Notes under the pieces: generated by a model | The model's database searches: none | Seen by the model: only the letters and a program-made list of their open reading frames with translations | What the model was told of the DNA's origin: nothing | Source of the DNA: Molanna angustata | Taxonomy: Eukaryota > Arthropoda > Insecta > Trichoptera > Molannidae | Reading direction: 5' to 3' | Length of the DNA stretch: 64,000 bases | Assembly: GCA_963576475.1 (NCBI GenBank) | Contig: OY754967.1 | Location: 26,052,651-26,116,650 of the forward strand | Translations under genes and position numbers: made by a program | Part shown: positions 22,134 to 32,399 of the stretch, piece by piece | Position numbering within the stretch: the first letter of the stretch is position 1 | Layout of the letters: each line of letters starts with the position of its first letter

Positions 22134-22778
22134 GGGGGACTGCCGCCAACGTACCTATTTTTCAATTTGATATACCATCATTATTTCTTATCGAATCATT
22201 TTGAAAAAATAATTTAGCTAGTTTGGGTTTTGATAAAGAAAAATATATCTTTACTTTTTGATAATGTTCTGTATAAATTATTGTAGAAAAATAATGGCAT
22301 ACCCCGATTTTTAACGTTTATCTTATATTTTTAATAAAATATAAGGCGTAGATCAACATATTTTTTTTTAATTAAAGAAGACAAAAATATATAGAAAAAT
22401 ATGATGTGACGTTGCCCTAATGCGTCAAGTTTAGTAAATAAACCTAAAAAACATTTATTTTCCATTCAGCGACATTGCGAAATAAAAGTTTTTTTGGTTT
22501 ATTAACTTAACCTGATGCATTAATGCAACGTTACATCGTATTTTTCTAGATATTTTGATCTTCTTTAATTTATAAAAAAATATACTGCTCTACACCTTAT
22601 ACTTTTTTAGAAATTTATAAGATAAATGTCAAAAATCGGGGTATGCTTATTATTTTACTACAAGAATATATACAGAACATAATTAAAAAGTTAAGGTATA
22701 TTTTTCTCTATTAATATCTTTGTAGTAATCATGCAAATTCAAATTGAAAAAATAGGTACGTTGGCAGCAGTCACCCTC
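22134..22778. mobile_element. 645-bp foldback element flanked by TTAA
   Basis: TTAA lies on both sides (22130-22133 and 22779-22782). The termini GGGGGACTGCCGCCAACGTA and, inverted from the right, GAGGGTGACTGCTGCCAACG are followed by complementary sequence for about 300 bp on each side, so nearly the whole element can fold on itself. The pair ACCCCGATTTTT / AAAAATCGGGGT shows how deep the pairing goes. The TTAA target and GGG-type ends suggest piggyBac-type mobilisation. A 128-bp relative is at 63620-63747. No transposase is present. Confidence 0.82.
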
Positions 22779-22795
22779 TTAAAATATATATTTTA

Positions 22796-22996
22796 AAGCG
22801 TCAATGAAAGCCTGCTTTTTACCATCGTCGAAGGAATGATTGATGGGGATAACTGTAGAGGTCGCCCCAGAAACAACTATATAGACCAGATAATCGGTGA
22901 CGTGCGCTGTAGCAGTTACAAAGAAATGAAGAGACTGGCGGATGATAGAGATAAGTGGAAAGATCAAGTGTTTGCCGCAGACCAATCCTAGGATCC
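22796..22996 (+). pseudogene. LINE C-terminal remnant, family L3, copy 1
   Basis: The translated strand contains EGMIDG-, GRPRNNY- and YKEMKRLADDR-like stretches and stops at a TAG just after a DQS ending. It is colinear with 26150-26322 at high identity. This GRPxxxY...RxxW layout is the usual C-terminal end of insect LINE reverse transcriptase proteins. The catalytic domain is absent. Confidence 0.65.
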
Positions 22997-23034
22997 TATT
23001 GTGACCCAGAAAAAAAAGAAAGCGTCAATGTCTT

Positions 23035-23192
23035 TTTTCATATTGAATGAATATAATGAATTTGTCCTTATAACAAGTACATATACATCATCATACATTC
23101 CCTTAACTAAGCATTAATGCTACTATAGGTCAACAGAATCGGTTGTCACTGGATTACTGACCCAGCATGCTAACTGCTCTGCCAATGAACCC
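23035..23192 (-). mobile_element. tRNA-derived SINE, family B, decayed copy
   Basis: The same order as 4556-4738 is seen in minus orientation: a TTTGTCCTTATAACAAGTAC tail segment, the GCATTAATGCT motif, then a decayed tRNA-like head ending AACTGCTCTGCCAATG. Confidence 0.7.
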
Positions 23193-23329
23193 AATCTAAA
23201 TCTAAAGAATCTTTTTTTCTATAAGTTTCAATAGATTTAGTAATTTTATGTTTATTTCGTTTACACAGTGAAAGTTCATGATTATAAATTGTAAAAAGAC
23301 TTAAAGTAAATAAAGCAGCTGCAATATCC

Positions 23330-23785
23330 GGAAGTATATGGAGGAATAAGCACATGAATATCGAAAGCAAAGTCCGGATGTATAAAACATATGTAAGACC
23401 CATTGCCACCTACGGAGAAAAGACCAGAGCAGACACAACGAGAACAAAATCTCTTCTGAGAACATCAGAGATGAGGACATTGAGATGTATAACCGGAAAC
23501 ACACTAAGAGACCGAATTCGAAATACTGAAATAAGAAAAAAAAGTGTAGTACGGAAGACATCGTCAGATAGGGAAGACAGCGGAGGCGATATTGGAGCTC
23601 AACTTTATCAGAATGGATAAAAATAGACTCCCACGTATCGCTCTCCAGGAGAACCCAGCTAGAAGAAGATCAACAGGAAGACCTCCAAAGACATGGCGAG
23701 ACAGTTGGTAATCCACATCACAGGAGACAGAATAGCGGTAGAAACAGGTATTCGAATCTAGGAAAAGGAAGAAGAAGAATAAATA
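23330..23785 (+). pseudogene. LINE C-terminal remnant, family L2
   Basis: The frame at 23354-23620 reads SKVRMYKTYVRPIATYG, then TSEMRTLRCITG and LRDRIRNTEIR. These are the segments that follow the reverse transcriptase domain in insect LINEs whose C-termini contain a TYG...DRIRN layout. A later frame has a TGRPPKTWRDSW-type stretch at about 23660-23710, and the copy ends in GAAGAAGAAGAATAAATAAA. It is 5'-truncated and frame-shifted. Its tail matches the tandem units at 56345-57245. Confidence 0.72.
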
Positions 23786-24059
23786 AAGAAGACGGCACGT
23801 TTCAGGAAGATTTATGAGTAATTAATGATCACAAAATTTTGTTGAACAATGAAGATAAAAATATCTGAATGATTTGCAAGAACGTCGTGTCTCCTGATGC
23901 AGGTTCGGAAGTATTTTTACTCTAGGTGACGAGCACATTTTTACAGAGAGGTTCCTGGAACTAAATAATCCGGGAAAAAAATATTCAGATCACATGGCAT
24001 TTTCTATAATTGATTCATTGTCGATCGGATAGATTGTCTTGAGTACTTAACGTCAGGTA

Positions 24060-24345
24060 AAGCTTAGTTATCATCCATCATAGAAGCATTTATTCCCTGC
24101 GCTATCGCCTTCCAGGCGAGAAGATGGGGCCGCTGAATACTTTGATTGATTGCTGGAGGTGATATTGCGAAAAAACCTTTAGTCCATTAGCCGTGACTAA
24201 GTGCGATATTCGTCCACTCGTTACACCACACGCTCCCGGTAATATGACCTCTGATATCGTTAGTCGTAAGAAAGGTTTTTCTCTGTCAACGAGCGTGTTA
24301 CGCCGACGAAGAATTTTGTCTTTTTTCATAAATATATATCCTGTC
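24060..24345. other. Unclassified GC-richer block
   Basis: The block has more balanced composition than its surroundings and contains several CpG-bearing words (GCGCTATCGCC, TACCGGGAGCG). An 81-codon minus-strand frame here has no recognised motif. It may be part of an LTR element or another repeat seen only once. Confidence 0.3.
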
Positions 24346-24888
24346 ATATTGTGTACACTTGTAGCTTGATATATTATCTTTCATCCATTCATACCTATGT
24401 GAGAACTTCTAGGAGAGGTTCCGATATAATTATTCTGTTGACATTTCTTGGTATATGTAGTTCTTACCTACTTTTTTGTATATTTATGTAGTTTCATATA
24501 AGTAAGAAATAAATAACGATGTTTAATGAATTTACTCAAAATAGTTACGAATTCTCAAAGAATAATATCACTTATTATAAAATTGTAATGAAACTTTGTT
24601 TTCTTTCCACTATATTTAAATAAATTAAGGTACTACGTGTTTCAGAAACATCCGTTTTCTTTCTCAGGTGAGTGTGGGTGTAGGTACGTTTTTTTTTAAA
24701 TGATTTTCCACAAAGCACAACGCTCCATGTTTGATTATCTAGTATAATCATACTTAATTTTTTAGGTGAGACAAGGCAAATGTGCTGAAATACATATATG
24801 AGTCGCGCTTCTTTTTGTGCACACCCGTACACCTGTCGCTGTTTAGCCGAAAATGTGCGGTAATTCCTGCTCCGGAGATGAACAGGAC

Positions 24889-25121
24889 TTATTTATTTAT
24901 TTATTTAATGTTGATTCTCGGGCAACTAACAGGTACTCTGTCAAATATCAATTTAACATGCACCCAATAACAAGTTGCCACATTCTGGAGACTTACGATA
25001 TTATTCGTCTCACAGATCCAGACTGAAAACACAATTAAAAACTGTTTCTCCACCGAGAATTGAACCCGGGACCTTTGAATCAGCAGTCAGATACTTAACC
25101 TACTGAGCCACGAAGGCCGAC
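24889..25121 (-). mobile_element. tRNA-derived SINE, family A
   Basis: The tail (TAAA)n is at 24889-24908 and the head GTCGGCCTTCGTGGCTCAG ends at 25121. A and B boxes (GGTTCAATTCTC type) are present. It is close in sequence to the copy at 5659-5890. Confidence 0.88.
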
Positions 25122-25974
25122 AATATAGTTCAATAGCATACTAAAGTTGAGTTACACTACGTTTTCAATGCAGCGGAGAAGGAGCCAGCAAAAATAACCT
25201 AATTTGCTAACTAACCACTCACCACTCAAATAAATACATGAGAGGAATATCCAATATTAAACACCTTAAATAAATTTGATATGAAAAAAAATATCGTTAA
25301 CTAATGAAGCATTTTTTTCTAAAAATATTTAGTTCATACTTATCACTATTTTTTTAATAAATTATATACCTAGGTTTATTTAATAAATCACTTATTTTCC
25401 TCAATACTACTGAAAATAATCTCCAGCAAAACACGCTCTATATTTAACATCAAATGTTCGTGTTCATTTCGTTTGTTTAGGTATGTTCATTTCATTGTAC
25501 CGAAATTATAGTTTACTGTCTTAAATTAATCAAAATGAAAATTATTGTATAAAACAATTTTGTACAAATATTTTGGTGTCTCATGAGAAATAATAACGAT
25601 GAGTCTTTTTTACTCTTCCTTTAGACGATATATTATTTTGTCTAAAAAATATATTAAAACTAGTTTCCACCAAGGAATTATGTATAAATAGCTTCTAACA
25701 CCATGCACTAATGTAAAAATACTTCTCTAATTAGAATCACTTTCACGAATAGATAATCGAACGATTGAAGCATTGAAATGCATTTCATTGGTATATAGTA
25801 TAGTGTGCACAGTATAAAATATGTATGTATTCAGTTTAACCCTATGTTGACCTCGGTACTTATAATACTCATACGTACCGGACTCATTTTATCCTGTAGG
25901 GTCCACGCATATACATACATATAATATATGATTATTTTTTTTTAATTTTGTCTCATTACGCGAAACGCGAAGTC

Positions 25975-26346
25975 TGTCTGCGTTTGAGATGTGGTGCTAC
26001 AGACGCATGGCTAAAGTTCACTGGTCAGAACACATCAGCAACGAAGAGGTACTAAGTAGGGTTGGAGAGACAAGGCATATTATGAAAAGAATTGCCCAAC
26101 AGAGAACAACTTGGATAGGCCACAACATCCGGCACCCAGGCCTGCTTTTTACCATTGTCGAAGGAATGATTGATGGGGGTGACTGTAGAGGTCGCCCCAG
26201 AAACAACTATGTAGACCAGATTATTGGTGACGTGTGCTGTAGCAGTTACAAAGAGATGAAGAGACTGGCGGACGATAGAGTTAAGTGGAAAGATCGAGTG
26301 TCTGGTGCAGACCAATCCTAGGATTGTGACCCAGAAGAGAGACATT
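25975..26346 (+). pseudogene. LINE C-terminal remnant, family L3, copy 2
   Basis: The frame at 25989-26321 reads MWCYRRMAKVHWSEHISNEE, then RQxTTWIGHNIRHPG-type sequence and GRPRNNYVDQIIGDV before a TAG. This is the standard LINE C-terminal succession: cysteine-poor tail, WIGH block, GRPR block. It is longer than the copy at 22796. No catalytic residues remain. Confidence 0.75.
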
Positions 26347-26831
26347 GATAATATTAGAGTTTTAGAAAGGTTTGAATATATATATTTTTTTATTATTTAC
26401 GCTTTTACCCTCCATGGTAGCGTTGGACATTTTTTTAAATTCAAATAAGTACCTGACATTAAAAATTTTTAAGTTTTTATTTTATTATTAATCCAATAAA
26501 TACAAAATTAAATGAAAAAAACAATGACTTACTCGTTACTTTTTATAATAATGATAATTTGAAATTAGTGCAAAAAAGGGCATCCTGGCCACTTTATGGC
26601 CACAATGTATATTTACATAAGAATGACATTTATTATCAGTATATCAGTTTTTCTTACTAAAACAATATAACAAACCGTAGAAAATATGTAACTTTCATTA
26701 ATCGACGGGTGTTTGCTGTCGTAAGTACCGTCGGTCAAAAAGGGACATTTATATTTCGAGTACCTTTGGCAACTAAAGTAAAGTAAATATCATGACAATA
26801 AAATGTAGATAAGATATCACAATTTGAAATT

Positions 26832-26866
26832 CTCCCCGAAAAGAAAGAAACCATGTGCTTCGGGGA
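26832..26866. other. Small perfect hairpin CCCCGAA/TTCGGGG
   Basis: A 7-bp perfect GC-rich stem around an 18- to 20-base loop stands out against the AT-rich background. A second CCTCGGGGAGATGG lies at about 27171. The function is unknown. Confidence 0.5.
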
Positions 26867-27439
26867 GGAGTTCAGAACATTTACATCATAATACTACAAT
26901 GCATACACAGGCACACAATATTTCAGAGTTCAGAAAATTTGTAATATAAATTAAAAAAGAGTTGAATGTTTGCTTTGACATAAAATTGGATATATTTATC
27001 GCTTGGTATATAAGCTGACAAAATAAGGCAACAAATTGAAAATCGTATCGAGTTATAAAAGAAACCGCATCAATGGATGTATCCGATTCTCCAAGTTGGA
27101 TCAGAATATTGTTCCTCGCGTTTTTCCAATGAGAACTGCAGAAGTTTGAAAGTCTTACCTGTTTATCTGCCTCGGGGAGATGGTGGAAAGCCGGTGAAAG
27201 TTTTCTTCAGTCGGCGGAGAATTTAACGTTGCAATATTGCAATTCCGATACGATAGAGGATTTCCAACATGCGGGATAAACTAAACAACAAAGTATCTCT
27301 TAAATACGTAACTACATTTTCTAACGGTCAAACTATTACTAACCGTACCACCGTTAATGCACACACTTACTTACATAGTTTAATCGTCACTAAAAAGTCA
27401 TGTTCTTGCTGAATTCAATAGAATGTAAATAATTTTAAA

Positions 27440-27880
27440 GTAGCATACATACCAACACCCCATATCCCTTACGGTGAATGCAGAGAGAACCGAGCGCCAT
27501 AATCCTCTATTTTTGCACACATTATTGGTTTCCTTTACATCCATTCATCGTCTCATACATACTCGTCGTTTGTTCAAGCTTCTTATGTTTCCTTCTTTCA
27601 AAATTCCATTCACATGGTCATGCCATCTCTTTCTGGAGCTGCCCCTTCTATTCACGCCATCTCTTACACCCATATATATTTTTTGGGTGAGTCTTTCATC
27701 AATCGTTCTTTTAATATGTCAAGGCATTCCCTTTCGTTAAACTTTTCTTTTTTATATTTAATTTTCTCCTTAGGTCCTTATCATATATTGTTCTATTACA
27801 TATTCTTCTAAGTGATCTCATTTCTACAGCATTTATTCAACTTTCATGCGTTTTTTTTCAACATCCATGTTTCACTGGTA
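27440..27880 (-). pseudogene. LINE 3'-end remnant, family L4, copy 1
   Basis: On the minus strand there is a WHDHVN-like stretch, then RRACMRRCMDV-like and RGxW-like stretches. The copy is colinear with 52660-52965 (+) and partly with 62085-62225 (+) and 21068-21165 (-). It is strongly decayed, and only the C-terminal end of the LINE protein is represented. Confidence 0.62.
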
Positions 27881-28054
27881 TACGTCAAAGTAGGCACTAC
27901 TATTGCAATTGTATTAATAACAAATGTAACGATTTAAAATATTTTTATTATTTGTTCTTTTGAAACAAAAATCATGATCAACAAAAGCGACAGTGTTAAT
28001 TTTGCAAAAAAAGCCGATTTTACTATTCAATTCATCTTTGTTTTCTGCCAACAC

Positions 28055-28240
28055 AGTTTCTTTGTAGAACGAAATAAATCAAGAATTCATATTCTGAGAG
28101 GTAAAATATATACCATCCTTCAGCTTGTCATGAATGGGAAGATCGAGGGTCGTGAAGTGGTCGGAAGAAAGTAGCTTTCCTGGTTCATTGTATCGAGGGT
28201 AAAAAGATCAGCATTGACATAATGGTTCTTCACTGCTCCG
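28055..28240 (+). pseudogene. LINE C-terminal remnant (LRGKIYTILQ type)
   Basis: The frame contains HILRGKIYTILQLVMNGKIE and then GREVVGRK before a stop. This matches the usual R-x-x-x-Y-x-I-L-x-L-I-x-x-G-K-I-E-G-x-R block near the C-terminus of insect LINE reverse transcriptases. It is truncated at both sides and lies head to head with the next LINE fragment. Confidence 0.65.
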
Positions 28241-28352
28241 CCTGACATCACAGCTAGACGAATTTCATTCTGCTCTTTGCGAAATCTTTTTTTGGATCCG
28301 TGTGGCTACGGCTTTTCCTGCGCTTTTGGCTGCATCATCGAGTATTTTTCTT

Positions 28353-28841
28353 CTAAACTCTTGGCTCTCGTTCGGCCAGCCACTTCAGAGCCTCTTTGGA
28401 TGTCTGCCCAGTCTCCTTCATAACTATCAGGCACTCCTCTACTAGATGCTGGATAGTTTGGCTGTTTGCTCCACAGTCACATTCCGGAGAATCCCTTTTT
28501 CCCCATTTCCACATTTGGTAGTTACATCGTCCTTGACCTGTACGAATTCTGTTTTGCTGAATCCAAACTTTTCGGGGAAGGTTATAACCTGAGGCCCTTT
28601 CGTTAGGGTCTTGGATAATGTGTTTATTTAATACCAGGTCTATATCATTCCACCTCTCTTTCCATGCTCTAGGCAAGTTGAATTCACCGAGTAGCTTCGA
28701 ACAAACAGGCTTTCTGGACTTCATTCGTTGTCTTGGTGGACGGAATGTATCTTGAAATGCGGGGATTGCAGGATTCTTTTCAATCTTGGAGAGTTTTCTA
28801 GCTCCTGCGCGAATCAGGAGGAGCAATGTTCGAAAGCACAT
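28353..28841 (-). pseudogene. LINE ORF2 C-terminal fragment with Cys/His tail
   Basis: A 162-codon uninterrupted frame. Positions about 85-125 contain WIQQNRIRTGQGRCNYQMWK and then WGKRDSPECDCGANSQTIQH, with a following HLVEEC. The C-x-C...H...C arrangement is the zinc-knuckle-like tail of many insect LINE reverse transcriptases. Upstream residues carry no polymerase motif, so the copy is 5'-truncated. It is still open over nearly 490 bp, which suggests a younger insertion than its neighbours. Confidence 0.75.
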
Positions 28842-29934
28842 CAGGGAGCCACAGGAGTGTAGTTGGCCTTACGCATCCAGTGATTGTCCTCATAGTTTTT
28901 CACTCGTATCTCGCATTTTTTCGTCTTTTAATATTCTCAAATACCATCATTATAGATTTTAACCAAACATTCCATGTCTTCACACGTTCTGCCATTATTA
29001 CATTTCAGAGACCTCTGTCTGAAAATTAGATGGTGTGCTATTTAAAAGGTTTCATTTGATTACATACTGCTTTCATCAAATTGAATTACCCTTGCAAATC
29101 CTCAGTATAATTGGAAACATCTACAATACATGTTTTAGAAAATTAAGCCAGTAATCCCCAAACACCTGAGGGCAAAGTTTGCACCTACGTACTCATTATA
29201 TTGAGCTATCTTCAAAACTAGCCAAATACGAAACACCTCATGGATCTGCTGTTTTCTTAAGCCTACCTACTGATTATAATTACGATGTGTGTCCATGCGA
29301 TTAATCATATACATTCATCAGATCATTAGTCAAAGAGGTAGATAGGACAATGTCTTGTGTCACATTGACATATCTATGATAAACGAGGTAGAAAGTGACC
29401 GGTGAATAAAAGGCTTTGTTTGATCTCTCTTTCATAGGGACGTTGTTTGTTTAACTCTTTTTGTGTTGACCTCTCATATTTTATAACTATCTACATGGAA
29501 CGAATGCAACAAAGCGAGTAAGTAGTAAAAAAACACGGAACGTCTTTACGTCTACTCTTTTTTAAAATATCTTTTTTAAAAAAAAACTCTTTTAAAAAAA
29601 ACACGGAACGTCTCTACTCTTTTTTAAAACATTTTTTTTCAAATTTGCATATTCGCAAACATTGGGTTTTTTTCCCTTTCGGAAGTCAGTGATATTTTTT
29701 TGACATATTTTTTTAACATCTCAATAAATATTAATAATTTGTTAAAAAAATACCTATCATTGACTCCCGACAGGGAAAAAATCCAATGTTTACATAGGTA
29801 TATGCAACTTTTAAAGAAAATATTCAATTTTACATACACATTGGTTCTCACTGTTCTGGGTTGACATCTGAGCGAGAATATTGTAACCTCATTTTAAGAA
29901 CTACAGCTTTCATTCTTTACAAAAAAAAACATTT
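28842..29934. other. AT-rich DNA, no gene recognised
   Basis: The sequence next to the LINE fragment (to about 29030) may be further LINE sequence. At 29530-29640 ACACGGAACGTCT and TCTTTTAAAA-type segments are locally duplicated. No coding sequence was recognised. Confidence 0.4.
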
Positions 29935-30211
29935 CTCAATTGATGGCGTTAAAAAATTTGTCTTCGTTGTTTCATAGATGGCGATGGTGTTTTTCAGCTA
30001 ATTTTGAACGATCAGTTTCTCATTATTAAAATATATAGAACTTTCAAAATGTTATTGATAAGGGAACTCAACAAGAAGGCATAATTGGTGAACGTTGCGC
30101 AAGCGCATAAAGTGATCACGTAAACCAGCAGATGACAGGTCGTAAGCCCTGTAGGTGCCTTGAGTTCCATGTTCTCTTATGATAATATTCCAACTTCGTC
30201 TCTATTGAGAT
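29935..30211 (+). mobile_element. Repeat family E, copy 2
   Basis: The left end TTTCTCAATTGATGGCG and right end TCTCTATTGAGATAT are again inverted. The conserved core is at 30109-30170 and differs from copy 1 at about two bases. The flanking parts are much more diverged. Confidence 0.7.
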
Positions 30212-31202
30212 ATTAAAAAAAACAATCTTTTGATACCATTTTATATAAATATTTTGTACGTTCATAATGTACGTTCACTTTCTTTAGTCATTTTCCTTTA
30301 ATCGGTTGATTAAGGTTTTTTTTACCAAAAATCGCTTATTTTGGTTTACAAAAATTAAATGATGTCAAAATTTTAACCTCTGAAAACTGCAATTAACCAC
30401 AGATTGATGAGTCATTCAACAATTCTGTTTCCTAGCCATAATTTCAATTTCACCTATAATCCCCAATCGTTGAAATAAAACAGTGTAATTTGCAAATATT
30501 TCAAAACGAAAGCAGAAAATAATTAACGCAAATCAAACATTGAATATTTATTTGGGTAAAACTCGATCGATGGGTATTATAAATAGAATGACTGTTCAAA
30601 TTAATCAAACGAATATTTCCAAACATTGATGTTTTGTTTTGAATCTGCAAAACATGTGAATTCACTTCACAAAGTATAAATAAATTTTACATATCAAAAT
30701 TTTACGTATCTTTTGAAATGATCCTGCTCCAATTTGAATTACTAGAGAATTATTAAAAATAATATTGAAGCATTTAATTTATAATTTCATTCATCACGTA
30801 GGCGAATGAAAAAGTATCTGTGTAGCCTGCTCTTTTTCTATAGGTTTAGAAAACCGAATTTTACAAATCAAATGAAATGTTATAAGAAAAAAAATTAAAA
30901 ACTAAGCTTTTCAACAAAGGGTGAAGCAATATGCCATGATTCGTTTTCGTTTGTAAGGTAGTATGTAAAAAAATCTTATCTACTATAACTACAAGAGTAA
31001 TATTATGGAATAATTAATTAGAGTAGGTACCAATAATTGTCTAAAAAATCTAAAAATATGAAACAAAATGCGTATAAAATATGATTATTGAAATTAAACC
31101 ATGTTATTTTATCGACTTTCATTTTATAAACCTTAAATTTAATATTTCTGAATAATTAAAACCCCTTAATGTTAAAAATAACTAAGTGAGTCATTTAAAA
31201 AT
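30212..31202. other. AT-rich DNA, no gene recognised
   Basis: No repeat or coding match was seen between two members of repeat family E. Confidence 0.4.
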
Positions 31203-31318
31203 TCCAGAAGAGTACACAAAGTGATCACGTAAACCAGCCGATGACAGGTCGTAAGCCCTGTAGCTGCCTTGAGTCCCTGGTTCTCCTTTAATATTATATC
31301 TTAGTCTCTATTGAGATG
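31203..31318 (+). repeat. Repeat family E, copy 3 (core and right end)
   Basis: The core at 31218-31278 and the right end TCTCTATTGAGATGTT are present. The left half is not recognisable. Confidence 0.7.
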
Positions 31319-32039
31319 TTAAAAGATTGTCATAAAATATCACTGACGGGAGACGGAAAAAATCCAATGTTTGCGTATATGCTATAAAACTATAAAAATT
31401 TTATTCGATTCCAGAAAAGTTCATTTTAATTTATCTATTATTATTATACAAATTACTCTTCAATGTAAACATTTTTTATCAACATTTCATGGCTAATATT
31501 ACTATCCACTATGAAATCTTATTAAGAGGACATATAACGCTAAATTTAGTGGCTGAAAACATGATATATTAAAACCGCCCAATGCACTATGAAGTTACGC
31601 GTTAGTAAGGGTAACTATTGCGTGCGTTAAAAAAGGTTTATACGTGATTTAAATTATCGGAAATCCCAAATTTCTTGTTTTTTTGCATTTTAAGAATAAA
31701 CCTTAGTTGAATTGAAAAAAAATTATCGGTCATTCACTTTGATTTTATGCACTCTTTAAGCATATAAAATATTTATTTCTCTACGAAACATAGTTATGGA
31801 GTAATTAAAAAAAAAATGCTGTAAAAAAGGATATTTTTAATTTTTTTTTATGGGAATTTAGGCTGAAATTTAAAATTATGAGACGAACATTCACTAGTGA
31901 AATGTTGAAAAGACTAATACTCTTTTTTCTAGAAACACACCGTTTAACATATTTGAGGGATTTGATTTGGAATTGAGGTGTTTAGGTTTATATGCCCCCT
32001 TAAGCGATTCCGGATAAGTTTCTTAAGTTATGAATGTTA

Positions 32040-32260
32040 TGATAGTAAATATAATATATAGTTTTACATTGTATTAGTTCTAGACCACAAACAAAACTCC
32101 CATTCCATCAATATCGCTCAATCGGTGATGGGAATCGCGTTTGCTTTCAAAAACTAATAAAAAATACTATATAATTTACTAAAAAATATAATTATGGATT
32201 TCTATCAGTAAGTGACAGTTTTAAACGTTGAAACCAAAACAATGATGATTTTACACATTA
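32040..32260. mobile_element. Foldback MITE, copy 2 (diverged)
   Basis: Arms around ATATATAGTTTTACATTG and AATACTATATAATTTAC are inverted repeats. The loop has GGTGATGGGAATCGCGTTTG, matching the loop of the 9654 element, and the right flank (ATGGATTTCTATCA, GTGACAGTTTTAAACGTTGA) also matches the sequence right of copy 1. Confidence 0.65.
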
Positions 32261-32278
32261 AATATTAAATATTTAAAA

Positions 32279-32396
32279 AAAACAGTGTTTTTTCTTCTAC
32301 AATTTTATTTTTACATCCAGGATGACCGTTTCACCTGATAAAGGCCATTTCAACTGGAATAGGTGGACCAAAATTGTAGAAGAAAAAACAGTTTTT
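32279..32396. repeat. 118-bp palindrome with 25-bp arms
   Basis: AACAGTGTTTTTTCTTCTAC...ATTTT at left pairs with AAAATTGTAGAAGAAAAAAC...AG at right. The loop contains CATCCAGGATGACCG and CCATTTCAACTGG. It may be a small foldback element. No second copy was seen. Confidence 0.65.
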
Positions 32397-32399
32397 TTA

